DNA from: Girardinichthys multiradiatus
Taxonomy: Eukaryota > Chordata > Actinopteri > Cyprinodontiformes > Goodeidae
Length of the DNA stretch: 64,000 bases
Assembly (NCBI RefSeq): GCF_021462225.1
Contig: NC_061816.1
Location: 3,257,249-3,321,248, forward strand
Direction of reading: 5' to 3'
In this document: positions 44,625-55,308 of the stretch, one piece after another
Numbering within the stretch: the first letter of the stretch is position 1
How the letters are laid out: the number at the start of each line of letters is the position of its first letter
The notes under the pieces: model-generated
The model's database searches: none
What the model saw: only the letters and a program-made list of their open reading frames with translations
What the model was told of the DNA's origin: nothing
Position numbers and translations under genes: made by a program

Positions 44625-44950
44625 CAATTCAGTTTTATTTATATAGTGCCAATTCACAACACATGTTGTCTCAAGGCACTTCACAATAGTCAGGTAAAAC
44701 TTTCCTTTTTGATAAACCTTATAGTTAGATTGGCTTAGGTTATCCTGAGCTATCTTCCTTATTTTTTACCTCCGTCTTCTTCCCTCCCTGTTGGATGGAG
44801 TAAGGGGGAGTCAGGTTTAGCCTAAACCGGCTCAGTTATGGTTGAGGTGCAAATACACCCTCCATTTCTGCTACCTGTATGACCCCCTCTCTTTTCCAAT
44901 GGTTACGGTCAATCTGAAGGAGAAAGGTATCCCAATCGTTGTGGTTTTTA
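44625..44950. repeat. Interspersed repeat S, rearranged copy
   Basis: 44,625-44,694 is the inverted 3' end of repeat S (TTATTTATATAGTGCCAATT; compare 50,566-50,636). It is followed by a segment with AAAACTTTCCTTT and TAGGTTATCCTGAGCTATC, which recurs directly at 45,013-45,075. Confidence 0.65.
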
Positions 44951-45372
44951 GTATAACAATGGCCATCAGTGGGCTCTAGATGGACAAACTGTCTACTTTT
45001 AAGGCTATGCTTAAAACTTTCCTTTTAGATAAAGCTTATAGTTAGAGTGGCTCAGGTTATCCTGAGCTATCGCTGTAGTTATGCTGCTATAGGTTTAGGC
45101 TGCTGGAGGACATAATGACCACTTTCACTCTCTTCGCTACATTCTCACATTACTCTCCAATTTTGCATCATTTGCTGTTATTTCAGCTTTTAACCTTGTT
45201 CTCTCTCTTTTCTCTTTCTAGAAGCTGCACCTGGCCTGACTCTGTCTACCTGTGACACCTTTTTGGAGAGGAGCATCGTCCGAGCTTCTGCTGGCAACAA
45301 CTTAATGCTCACCCTCTACCGATGGCCCACATGGCCCTGTCTTTTAGTGTTTAACCCTTTCTCTCTCCTAGA

Positions 45373-48300
45373 TGTTGGGATTATGAATCTGAGAATATTA
45401 TTTAATATTAATATTTTAATATTTTATCAAATAATATTTCGGTCTAATAAGGCTTGTCCTGTGAACACCAGCCCAGAAAGGCGATGGTATTAGGACAAAA
45501 CAGAAAGGTGTGAGACAAGCTCTGACATTATTGAACAGCATAAACTCTGCACACATATAGAATGAATTCACACAATTTCTTAAAATACAAGAATTTATTA
45601 ACAAAAATAAGTCAACTCAAAGTCAAACATATTTCAATCAACAAACTCTTTACTATGCTAAAACAATCCAACTAAACTACCAAGCAGAATTAAAGAATAA
45701 TGAAGACTAATGGGCTATGTACAATATAAACAAGTTCATTAAAGATGATTGGAAATCATGACCAAAAGAGTGATGCAACATTACCATGCAATGTTTATGT
45801 TTGAGAACCAAGGATTATCTTGAAGAATCTGGAAATGAAGTTAAGTTAGTCTTGGAACTAACTTAGGGAATAATCAGCAACATTTAGACAACCATTCACA
45901 AAGCAAGATCAGGTAAAATATTATTTTAATAAAATAATGATCTGCTGAATAAAACCAACCTTCTGGATGACCATTTCTCAACGGTGTCTAATTAGCTGCC
46001 TTTATTTATTGAAATAATATTTGAAGAAATATTATTAAGGGAGTATTTTGGAAAAGCGCCAAATCTTTCTGGCGAAATGGGGTTTAATGGTGTTTACTTA
46101 GTTATCAAATCTAGTAAATGATGTTTAGGGACTATTATTTACTGGATTGAAGACTAACAACCTTTCTGTTAAATACTCTTTAGTAGCAAGCACGTGTTCT
46201 TACCGGTTAGCATTTGAGCTAACAAAAGAAGCTGATAGCTTAGCACCAGAATCAACACATACCTTTAAAATACCAGGGTTAATAAAAGGGTTAAAATGCA
46301 TAAGCGCGGACGGCGCGTTATGATCAATATTCTGTTTAAAATCACCCTTTAAATAAAGTTTGTCTTAACTTTCAAAACCACAAAGAACACAACCTGAGCA
46401 CGTGTGCTGCAGATAGCATGCTAGCACCAAGATAGCTGAGTTCAACACAAACAAAACCAAACTTCATAAAATGAAAAACGTTTAGATCATTTCAATCTAA
46501 ATATCTCTCTATTACTCTGCCCAAAACACTTAACCTCATGAACTGTGGTGAGGAATGTTGTCCAATTGATGAAGTTTGAAGAAGGTATCCACAGTGAACA
46601 ATGGTTAGCTACAGCTGACCTCCTTAGCTTTGGGGGGTTGATAGTGCTCTGTGAACAAAAGGGTTAGCTTCCTGCTAACCTCCAGCTGTGCATGAAAAAC
46701 GGCTCGTTGTGTCCGCCAACCACACTGCACGTTACCGTAACCACGGTGACGGGGGTCTCTGCTGTCTTCCTTCCAGACTGGGAGACCGCTCTGCTCGGCT
46801 TCATAGAGACCGCTTCTCTGTAGGGAACTTCTCTGGGACAGTTTGCTTCTGCAGGCCTCAGAGAGAAAGTAAGCAATTCTTACACCTTAATTTCCCCGTT
46901 CATGAATGAAAATACCGGATACAGAGACAGTATTTTATTCGTACTTATCTTTGCATATGATCGATGATCGTATGACATCCTTGGATCCAGTTGAAGCGTT
47001 TATGTCTGTTTGCCAGCAAAGAGACATCAGCGCGCTTTGTTCCCCTCCTATCCCGATGAAAACCGGCTTGGAAGAGGTCGGCTTGTTGGAGAGAGGGCTG
47101 CTCTTATTCAGACAGAGGCATCATGGGAAGTCCGCTGTTACCCCCCTTTCCTCAGTTGCTGGAAGTCAGTTAAATGCAATTTATTTTGAAAGTTCCAGAA
47201 AAGTCTGTACCGGAGTTTAATGTTGAAATTTTCGTTGTCTGATGAGCTAACCCCTCCCTCCTACTTCCCCATGTCTAAAGGGATTGCTCAATCCAGCTCT
47301 CCATCTAACGGGTCCGGACTTCCCTAAACCTGAAAGATCTTACTAAGCAGGTTCACTGAAAGTTCTGTTTAAGCTGGTGTTGGGAAATGACTCGCCTAGG
47401 CTCTGACAGCCTTCATCCAAAAGTCTCGCCCTTCTTCAACTGGAGGTCCGGGCGACCGAGTAGCCTCTCGCAGGCATCCATACCTTCAACAGTCACTTTT
47501 GTTCACGGCTGCTCCTTCCCTAATTTACAACTGGCTCTTGGTATATGGGCTAGGTTGATTTTAGTAGGTCAGCACGAGCCCCAAGGGCGCGGTTTTAACA
47601 AACTTGACTAAGGCAACCTATAAAAACCTCCTAAAATATCTTAGAACCAGGCAACAAGTCTTTTTACCACCAATGAAAAACCAACAATACGGTGACTCAA
47701 ATAATTGAATGTCCACGATTCAACTAGAATTGTATATGCTTTCTTTAATTAGTAACGCTTTTGCAGGGGTCAGTAACAGCTTAAATTCAGCAACACAAAA
47801 TAGTTTCTGCTCTATTCCTGTCTCACTCGACATTACACTTCCTCTTAAACAGAGGCTTTATTTCTTACATCGGTGCTGCTCTAACGTTTAGTTACATCGT
47901 TCACTTCATTTACAGTTTAAAACCATTACTTCATTCTTTTTATACATGCTTCACAAATGATTAACGTTATATCTCTTTCATATATAGTTGATTGAGAATG
48001 TCAACCCTTAATGTTTTTTACTTTAACTCTCAGTTCTTAACCACATTTCAATCATACATCTTTTAACTTGATAATCAGAGATTACTAATTTCATTTAATA
48101 CACGTGAAAGAATGTAAAATCATCATACATCATTTCTTTGGATACACTTGTTTACATTTTTGCAAATGATAATACAGATAATATATGGCAGGAAATATGT
48201 GGCTCCACACAGGCCTCTAGGCTGTCAGTTCTAGAATATGAGAATATGCTTGTTTCACTCTCTAATGCTTCAACTGTGTATTTTAATAATTATTGCATGG

Positions 48301-48423
48301 ATTACACAAAAGGATATTTATTCTAGTTTTTATGGATTTAACTGTAGCAGTTAATGAATGTTGCATGGATTACATGGAAAGATCTCACCTTATTTTGACA
48401 AAATCTATGGCTGGGTCCCAACA
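45373..48423 (-). mobile_element. 3.05-kb LTR-like element with 4-bp target duplication
   Basis: The ends are TGTTGGGA and TCCCAACA, a perfect 8-bp inverted match with TG...CA. TAGA flanks both sides (45369-45372 and 48424-48427). No pol-like frame and no direct terminal repeat is seen inside, so it is most simply a very long solo LTR or a non-autonomous LTR element. Polyadenylation-like sequence near the left end suggests minus orientation. Relatives occur at 51,563-52,960 and, diverged, at 5,880-6,165. Confidence 0.7.
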
Positions 48424-48463
48424 TAGATATGACCAGTGACTGAGCTTTTACTGTGACTAATTA

Positions 48464-50073
48464 CAGGTCCTTCTCAAAATATTAGCATATTGTGATAAAG
48501 TTCATTATTTTCCATAATGTCATGATGAAAATTTAACTTTCATATATTTTAGATTCATTGCACACTAACTGAAATATTTCAGGTCTTTTATTGTCTTAAT
48601 ACGGATGATTTTGTCATACAGCTCATGAAAACCCAAAATTCCTATCTCACAAAATTAGCATATCATTAAAAGGGTCTCTAAACGAGCTATGAACCTAATC
48701 ATCTGAATCAACGAGTTAACTCTAAACACCTGCAAAAGATTCCTGAGGCCTTTAAAACCCCCAGCCTGGTTCATCACTCAAAACCCCAATCATGGGTAAG
48801 ACTGCCGACCTGACTGCTGTCCAGAAGGCCACTATTGACACCCTCAAGCAAGAGGGTAAGACACAGAAAGAAATTTCTGAACGAATAGGCTGTTCCCAGA
48901 GTGCTGTATCAAGGCACCTCAGTGGGAAGTCTGTGGGAAGGAAAAAGTGTGGCAGAAAACGCTGCACAACGAGAAGAGGTGACCGGACCCTGAGGAAGAT
49001 TGTGGAGAAGGGCCGATTCCAGACCTTGGGGGACCTGCGGAAGCAGTGGACTGAGTCTGGAGTAGAAACATCCAGAGCCACCGTGCACAGGCGTGTGCAG
49101 GAAATGGGCTACAGGTGCCGCATTCCCCAGGTCAAGCCACTTTTGAATCAGAAACAGCGGCAGAAGCGCCTGACCTGGGCTACAGAGAAGCAGCACTGGA
49201 CTGTTGCTCAGTGGTCCAAACTACTTTTTTCGGATGAAAGCAAATTCTGCATGTCATTCGGAAATCAAGGCGCCAGAGTCTGGAGGAAGACTGGGGAGAA
49301 GGAAATGCCAAAATGCCAGAAGTCCAGTGTCAAGTACCCACAGTCAGTGATGGTCTGGGGTGCCGTGTCAGCTGCTGGTGTTGGTCCACTGTGTTTTATC
49401 AAGGCCAGGGTCAATGCAGCTAGCTATCAGGAGATTTTGGAGCACTTCATGCTTCCATCTGCTGAAAAGCTTTATGGAGATGAAGATTTCATTTTTCAGC
49501 ACGACCTGGCACCTGCTCACAGTGCCAAAACCACTGGTAAATGGTTTACTGACCATGGTATCACTGTGCCCAATTGGCCTGCCAACTCTCCTGACCTGAA
49601 CCCCATAGAGAATCTGTGGGATATTGTGAAGAGAACGTTGAGAGACTCAAGACCCAACACTCTGGATGAGCTAAAAGCCGCTATCGAAGCATCCTGGGCC
49701 TCCATAAGACCTCAGCAGTGCCACAGGCTGATTGCCTCCATGCCACGCCGCATTGAAGCAGTCATTTCTGCCAAAGGATTCCCGACCAAGTATTGAGTGC
49801 ATAACTGTACATGATTATTTGAAGGTTGACGTTTTTTGTAATAAAAACACTTTTCTTTTATTGGTCGGATGAAATATGCTAATTTTGTGAGATAGGAATT
49901 TTGGGTTTTCATGAGCTGTATGCCAAAATCATCCGTATTAAGACAATAAAAGACCTGAAATATTTCAGTTAGTGTGCAATGAATCTAAAATATATGAATG
50001 TTAAATTTTCATCATGACATTATGGAAAATAATGAACTTTATCACAATATGCTAATATTTTGAGAAGGACCTG
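48464..50073 (+). mobile_element. Tc1-like DNA transposon, family A, copy 3, apparently intact
   Basis: 1610 bp, flanked by TA (48462-48463 and 50074-50075). It has ~205-bp near-perfect terminal inverted repeats. Each repeat holds two related direct motifs, TCTCAAAATATTAGCATAT (outer, 48,472) and TCTCACAAAATTAGCATAT (inner, ~48,645), about 173 bp apart. This is the IR/DR plan known from Sleeping Beauty-type elements. The transposase frame is open from end to end. Confidence 0.95.
48792..49796 (+). CDS. Tc1/mariner transposase, full length, DD34E
   Basis: 334 residues, normal for Tc1 enzymes (~340). It performs cut-and-paste excision and insertion at TA sites in the nucleus. N-terminus MGKTADLTAVQKATIDTLKQ; HTH 1 around KEISERIGCSQSAVSRHL; linker GRKKCGRKRCTTRRGDR (basic, NLS- or AT-hook-like); HTH 2 around TVHRRVQEMGYRC. 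Catalytic residues: Asp in FSDESKF, Asp in QHDLAPAH, Glu in NPIENLW, with exactly 34 residues between the last two. No stop, frameshift or missing catalytic residue is seen, unlike the three other family A copies here. Whether it is transcribed or active is unknown. Confidence 0.95.
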   Translation: MGKTADLTAVQKATIDTLKQEGKTQKEISERIGCSQSAVSRHLSGKSVGRKKCGRKRCTTRRGDRTLRKIVEKGRFQTLGDLRKQWTESGVETSRATVHRRVQEMGYRCRIPQVKPLLNQKQRQKRLTWATEKQHWTVAQWSKLLFSDESKFCMSFGNQGARVWRKTGEKEMPKCQKSSVKYPQSVMVWGAVSAAGVGPLCFIKARVNAASYQEILEHFMLPSAEKLYGDEDFIFQHDLAPAHSAKTTGKWFTDHGITVPNWPANSPDLNPIENLWDIVKRTLRDSRPNTLDELKAAIEASWASIRPQQCHRLIASMPRRIEAVISAKGFPTKY

Positions 50074-50636
50074 TATATGTGCTCTCTTTCAGACTAACCT
50101 TGAAAACTGGCTCAGAGTTTATCTGTTCTTTCTTTCTAGGTGAAATGACTAAAGGAGCTACATCCATTAACATTTACTTTTCCTTCCCTTAGAAAGTACT
50201 CCTGGATCAGTGTTTCTTTGTTCTCTTTGTGTCTCTGCTCTGTTCTCTCAAACCCCCAGTCGGTCGTGGCAGATGGCCGCTCACACTGAGCCTGGTTCTG
50301 CTGGAGGTTTCTTCCTGTTAAAAGGGAGTTTTTCCTCTCCACTGTTGCTACATGCATGCTCAGTATGAGGGATTGCTGCAAAGTCAACGCCAGTCCACTG
50401 TCTCTACAAGCTCATCCAGGAGGAGTGAATGCTGCAAGTCACTGACTGGATGCAATCTGCTGGGTTTCCTTAGACAGAAAAACTTTTTATCCAATTTGAA
50501 TAAATAACTGAATCTGACTGCACTGTTCAATGATTAGGATTAATTGGAATGTATGTACCTGACTTTTGTGAGGTGCCTTGAGACAACATGTATCGTGAAT
50601 TGGCGCTATATAAATAAACTGAATTGAATTGAATAG

Positions 50637-50954
50637 ACATGAGCGAATTGTTTTTCATTATGTGTTAACCCCCTTCCACAGGAAACAATGTGATAGATGG
50701 TAGCTTTTCAATATGGTTATAGGCTAAAGGAATGCTGCTTTAAAGAAGGCCACAAATTTATTATTGCTAAAGAGGCTTAAAGTTTTTCTAATCATGATTG
50801 AGATGTTTTTATGAATGTGATTCTTTCAATTATGCCACTATGTGGCCTATTTTGCTGCTCATAATATTAGGGGTTAACCAACTAGCAGGCTGTAACTGGG
50901 TTGATTTTAATGCCGCAGCACACTTAGATTAAGGATGGACACAAGCTACTACAC
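50637..50954. other. Noncoding spacer
   Basis: No recognised feature between repeat S and the gypsy fragment. Confidence 0.35.
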
Positions 50955-51560
50955 CATTGCATAATCAGAGACATCGGTAGTCAGGGCCACAGGAGCCATA
51001 GGGGACAAGTGGGTGAACAGCGCAGCATTAGCCAAGGCTTTTTTGGAATCATCGAATGCCTGTAGCCTGTCGGGCTCCACTCTATTTGCTGGTCACCTTT
51101 TTTACCTTTAAGTGCTTCGTACAATGGATGCATAAGGTGAGCAGCCCGTGGAATGAAACGGTTATAAAAGTACACCATCCCCAAAAACTCCTGCTGGGGC
51201 TTCACAGACGGGGGACGAGGAAAAATCTAAACCGTTTCAGCCTTGGCAGGCTGGGTAACCGCCCCCTGAGGCGACACCTTGTGTCCTAGGAACTCAACAG
51301 CAGGCAGACCGAACTTGCATTTAGCCAGGTTCACGATCAGGCCATGCTCACTGAGCTGCACAAACAGCTCCTGGAGATGCACCATGTGTTCCTTGGAAGA
51401 AGGACTGGCCACCAGGATATCATCCAAATAGAAAACAAAACAGCGTGCCCTGCAGTACCGTGTCCATGATTCGCTGAAACGACTGTGCAGCACCTTTAAG
51501 GCCGAACGGCATCCGTAAAAACTCAAAAAAACCGAAAGGAGTGATTTTCACTTCTGTTAA
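50955..51560 (-). pseudogene. Ty3/gypsy reverse transcriptase fragment
   Basis: On the minus strand, KITPFGFFEFLRMPFGLKGA (51,480-51,540), then YLDDILVAS-type residues (~51,410-51,440, frameshifted here), LSEHGLIVNLAKCKFGL, FLGHKVS, QEFLGMVYFYNRFIP and ALTTDVS. This is the RT palm/thumb to RNase H entry of a Ty3/gypsy element. It is broken by at least two frameshifts. Its 5' part ends at the join with the LTR-like repeat at ~51,560. Confidence 0.85.
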
Positions 51561-51562
51561 TG

Positions 51563-52960
51563 GCTGCTCATTACCTATTTTACAACTTTCAATTGGTATA
51601 TGGGTTAGGTTGGTTTTAGTGGATAACAAGTTTGGCTTAAGGCAACCTATAAAAACCTCCTAAAATCATTTGGAACCAGGCAACAAGACTTTTTACCACC
51701 AACGAAAAACCCAAAAATAAGGTGACTCAAATAATTCACCAAAATAAATTATTGTCCACAATAAATCTAGAATTTCATATGCTTTATTTAATTAATTAAT
51801 TTTGCAGGTGTCAGTAACAGATTAACAATCAGCAAAACTTAAAAAAAATGAATAATAGAAATAAATCAATCAACTTAACCTATCTGACCCTAATGCTGAA
51901 ACTGGTAAGGCTGAAGAGGCTTTGGAGACGGAGGTTCACCATGGATCCGACTGGAATGATTTCTTCAATAGGCCACAAGTGACTGTTTTCTTGGATGAGA
52001 GGCAAATGTTCAGTTTTCTTCCTCTAAGTGGACAGGTACTGATGCTCGGGGTTTCGATGGTAAAGAGCCTGAATAGTTGCAGGAAACCTTTGAGGTGTAA
52101 TTGAGGTTGGTTCAGGATTTCCAGAAGCCTGAAACTTGGAGCAATCAGTTGTTCACTGACCAAGTTCACTTCAGTTGTCTTGGTAAAAATGCAACAGATG
52201 AAATTCAGATTCTCAATTCTTAGTTGCAGCTCTTCTCAGGGCACACGGGTTGATCTTCTCTATAATGCAGAATTGTCAGCGGGGCTGCATCTCCGGTCTT
52301 CTGATTCATCTGTAGCTTCTTTCTTCGTCCGATCTTGTTTGCTGGTCTTCTGCGAGGAAACAACCCCGTTACTTTCTTTGGCAGAGTTTTTATATTGCAG
52401 TCGCCGTTATTTTTCGGTGCTATCTCCTGGCCTCCGTAGACAGAGTCATAAACAGCCCCCAGCTGGCTCCCTGTGTTATGACTTTTGCCTGTTTTTCAAC
52501 CTTCATGATTCCCGCTCCCATCTTGGTCCGATGACTTTTGCCTGTTTTTCGAACTTCAGACTGATGAAAAACAGCATGAAACTGGCTTCTCGTTTCTCGC
52601 TCCCATGCTTGTTATGACTTGATCTTGCTCGTTGACCTTCCATCCATGCCCAGTTCCCGTGAGCTGGCTCTCCTCTGCCCCACCCGTCCTAATGTTATGT
52701 CTCTGCCGCCTCTGGCTCCCAAGCCATGGTGCCTCAAGCTTTCTAACACAGTATTTCTCTGTTTCTTGCTCTGATACCAGTTACAGCTAAAAAAAAAAAA
52801 CATCACTTTATTTTTATGAATACATCACAATTGATTAACATTACCACCCTTCATTACATTTAATAATTGTAGAAAAATAGAAAATCATCATACATGTTGC
52901 TGTGATTATACTTGTAGTTTTCTAATTCTGAAAAAGATAAGACAGTCACAGTTAATGTGT
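51563..52960. repeat. Second copy of the long LTR-like element (partial)
   Basis: 51,563-51,850 aligns directly with 47,510-47,800 (shared AGGCAACCTATAAAAACCTC, TTTTTACCACCAA, GTGACTCAAATAATT). 52,800-52,960 aligns with ~47,930-48,190 (AAAATCATCATACAT). The ~950 bp between is not in the 45-48 kb copy. The ends with TGTTGGGA were not found, so it is partial. Confidence 0.65.
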
Positions 52961-53029
52961 GACTTTAAAACTGTATTATAATCTTAACTGAGAAAAAGCT
53001 TGTTCATGTTAAAAAACCCTCCATTGTGG

Positions 53030-53205
53030 CAGAATTACAACAATTCTGCAAAGATTAGTGGACCAAAATTCCTCCACAGGGCTGTAAAAGACTCATTGCA
53101 TGTTATAGCAAACGCTTTATTGCAGTTGTTGCTGTTGAGGGTTAGCCCAACCAGTTATTAGGTTTAGGTGGCAAACACTTTTTCACCACTATCTATCTGG
53201 TGAAT
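53030..53205 (+). repeat. Probable Tc1-type 3' remnant of a third family
   Basis: CAAAGATTAGTGGACCAAAA, CTGTAAAAGACTCATTGCA, TATTGCAGTTGTTGCTG and CAACCAGTTATTAGGTT are phrases I associate with the end of another fish Tc1-like family. Only ~175 bp remain. Family assignment is from memory and tentative. Confidence 0.45.
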
Positions 53206-53469
53206 ATCCACTCCCGGGCAAACTAAACAAGCGAGCTGCTGCTGCTTTTCAGCACAAGCAACTGGAACTTCCACAAATCTGCCACTATTGGCTAGCTAAA
53301 CTGATAACAGATGTGGAAAAACATAGCTTCCTGGGACCTATGCAATATGGTGTAAAGAGGGTCTTAAATTATGCTTAAATCTATTCCATAATCATAACCA
53401 GCAAATGGTTTATCTTTTATTTCATCAAAAAAGTGTCTCTCAAGTTTGGATTCTTGTATGTTTAAAGAT

Positions 53470-53600
53470 GACTTGAAGGCAAAGAAGTTGCCACAAGCAT
53501 CTGAACCAAATATTTTTGTCTCTCCTGTGTGGATTTGTCATGTGTTTGTTTAAATATGATTTTGAAGCAAAACCTTTTCCACATGCATCAAAAGCAAAGA
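53470..53600 (-). pseudogene. Decayed zinc fingers after the ZNF-2 stop
   Basis: Beyond the TAA at 53603-53601 the minus strand still reads finger-like text in another frame (GATGCATGTGGAAAAGG, then AACAAACACATGAC, then GATGCTTGTGGC). A base loss plus the substitution that made TAA ended the array. At least two fingers were lost. Confidence 0.75.
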
Positions 53601-55207
53601 TTAGTCTCCTGTGTGGATACTCATGTGTTTATCTAAAGTTGACTTCCGCACAAAGCCTTTTCCACATACATCACAACCAAAGGGTTTGTCTCCTGTGTGG
53701 ATACTCATGTGTTTATCTAAAGTTGACTTCCGCACAAAGCCTTTTCCACATACATCACAACCAAAGGGTTTGTCTCCTGTGTGGATTCTCATGTGCGTGT
53801 TTAATTGTGACATGAAGACAAATCTTTTTCCACATGCATCACAACTAAAAGGTTTATCTCCTGTGTGAATTCTCATGTGCGTGTTTAATTCTGACTTGTA
53901 GCAAAATCTTTTTCCACATGCATCACAACCAAAAGGTTTATCTCCTGTGTGGATACTCATGTGTTTATCTAAAGTTGACTTCCGCACAAAGCTTTTTCCA
54001 CATACGTCACAACCAAAGGGTTTGTCTCCTGTGTGGATTCTCATGTGTCTGTTTAATTGTGACATGAAGACAAATCTTTTTCCACATGCATCACAACTAA
54101 AAGGTTTGTCTCCTGTGTGAATTCTCATGTGTATGTTTAATTCTGACTTGTAGCAAAACCTTTTTCCACATGCATCACAACCAAAAGGTTTATCTCCTGT
54201 GTGGATTCTCATGTGTTTATCTAAAGTTGACTTCTGCACAAAGCTTTTTCCACATGCATCACAACTAAAAGGTTTATCTCCTGTGTGGATTCTCATGTGC
54301 TTTTTTAAAACTGACTTGTAGCAAAATCTTTTTCCACATACATCACAACCAAAAGGTTCATCTCCTGTGTGGATTTTCATGTGCTTGTTTAAATCTGACT
54401 TGTAGGCAAATCTTTTTCCACATGCATCACAACTAAAGGGTTTCTCCCCAGTATGGACTTTTGTGTGTTGTGTTAAATTATATTTCTTGATAAAACCTTG
54501 ACCACACTCACCACAATTAAACTTTTTAACACCTTTCTGGACTTTTGTCAGTGAATCTATAATTTTCTTCTCTCTGAAACACGTCTCATTACTGGAACAA
54601 TCTGAAGACGTTAATCTTGGATGACATGTCATGTGACTCTGAAGAGAGCGTCTGTTAGCAAATTTTCCTCCACACTCAGAGCAGCTCAAAGATTTGTTGA
54701 CAGTGTTTCTGTCTGACCCTGGAGTCCTGCTCTCCTTCCAATCATCCTCACTGTCTTTAGTTTCAGAGTCTGATAAGCAATTAAGCTCAGATTCATGATG
54801 CTTCACATCATCATCCTCTTCATCATCTTCACCGTCTTTAGTCAGTGAATAGTTGGAAGAGCCTCCATGAGTATTTAGATCTGGGTTTATGCTGGTTTCT
54901 GCTGTCCAACAGTCCTCTTCTTTAATTTCTGCTTTTATCTGGTCACCTGAGCTGCTGCTTAGAAGATTTCTGTCTTCTGTTTGGTGTTGATGAAGCTGAG
55001 AGAACAGAGGTTTCTCTTCATCCTCTTCACTCTTCATATGAACAACAGTTAATGGAAACCTGGTATCATCAGTCTCCTCCTTCACATTCAGTTGTTCTCC
55101 ATCCTGGCTGGTCCAGATTCCTTCACTTTCCTCCTTTATGTGGAGGAGCTCCAGCTCCTGCTGGTCCATATCAGGACTCTGTTCTTCAGGAGCCTCTTCT
55201 TTAACAT
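53601..55207 (-). CDS. C2H2 zinc-finger protein, 12 fingers (ZNF-2)
   Basis: Likely nuclear DNA-binding protein and paralogue of ZNF-1. The coding exon begins after acceptor TCTGCAG (55,213-55,207 region). It opens with DVKEEAPEEQSPDMDQQELE, an acidic region containing HIKEESEGIWTSQDGEQL, the lone finger CSECGGKFANRRSLQSH, and then an 11-finger array with TGDKP linkers. A three-finger block (CYKSELN, VFMSQLN, VRKSTLDKHMSIH) is present twice in tandem. The last finger unit is then repeated once more, giving two identical 84-nt units at 53,611-53,778. The array ends abruptly at HTGD-stop. The first exon (upstream, minus strand) is not identified. In-frame ATGs just above the acceptor are probably intronic. 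Confidence 0.88.
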
Positions 55208-55308
55208 CTGCAGACATCATGAAACACATTACATGCATTATGAACATCTTTACCTTGACAATGTTACAAATATGATATAGATTAGAACTAGATAAACAAT
55301 CTTGTATA

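Larger units (their letters stand above)
44990..50636 (+). repeat. Interspersed repeat S, split by two nested insertions
   Basis: The repeat occupies 44,990-45,372, 48,428-48,461 and 50,076-50,636. It ends TATAAATAAACTGAATTGAA with short TTGAA-type repeats. The gaps are a 3.05-kb LTR-like element (TAGA duplication) and a Tc1 element (TA duplication). Class unresolved, possibly a LINE-mobilised retroposon. Confidence 0.7.

Noticed and set aside
48752..49196. Minus-strand frames of 95-109 codons within Tc1 copies (also at 7.6-8.0 and 58.8-59.2 kb)
   Set aside because: They recur because the transposon recurs. They are antisense to the transposase.
53516..53868. Plus-strand repetitive frames over the ZNF-2 array
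   Set aside because: Antisense shadows of the finger repeats with no independent coding support.
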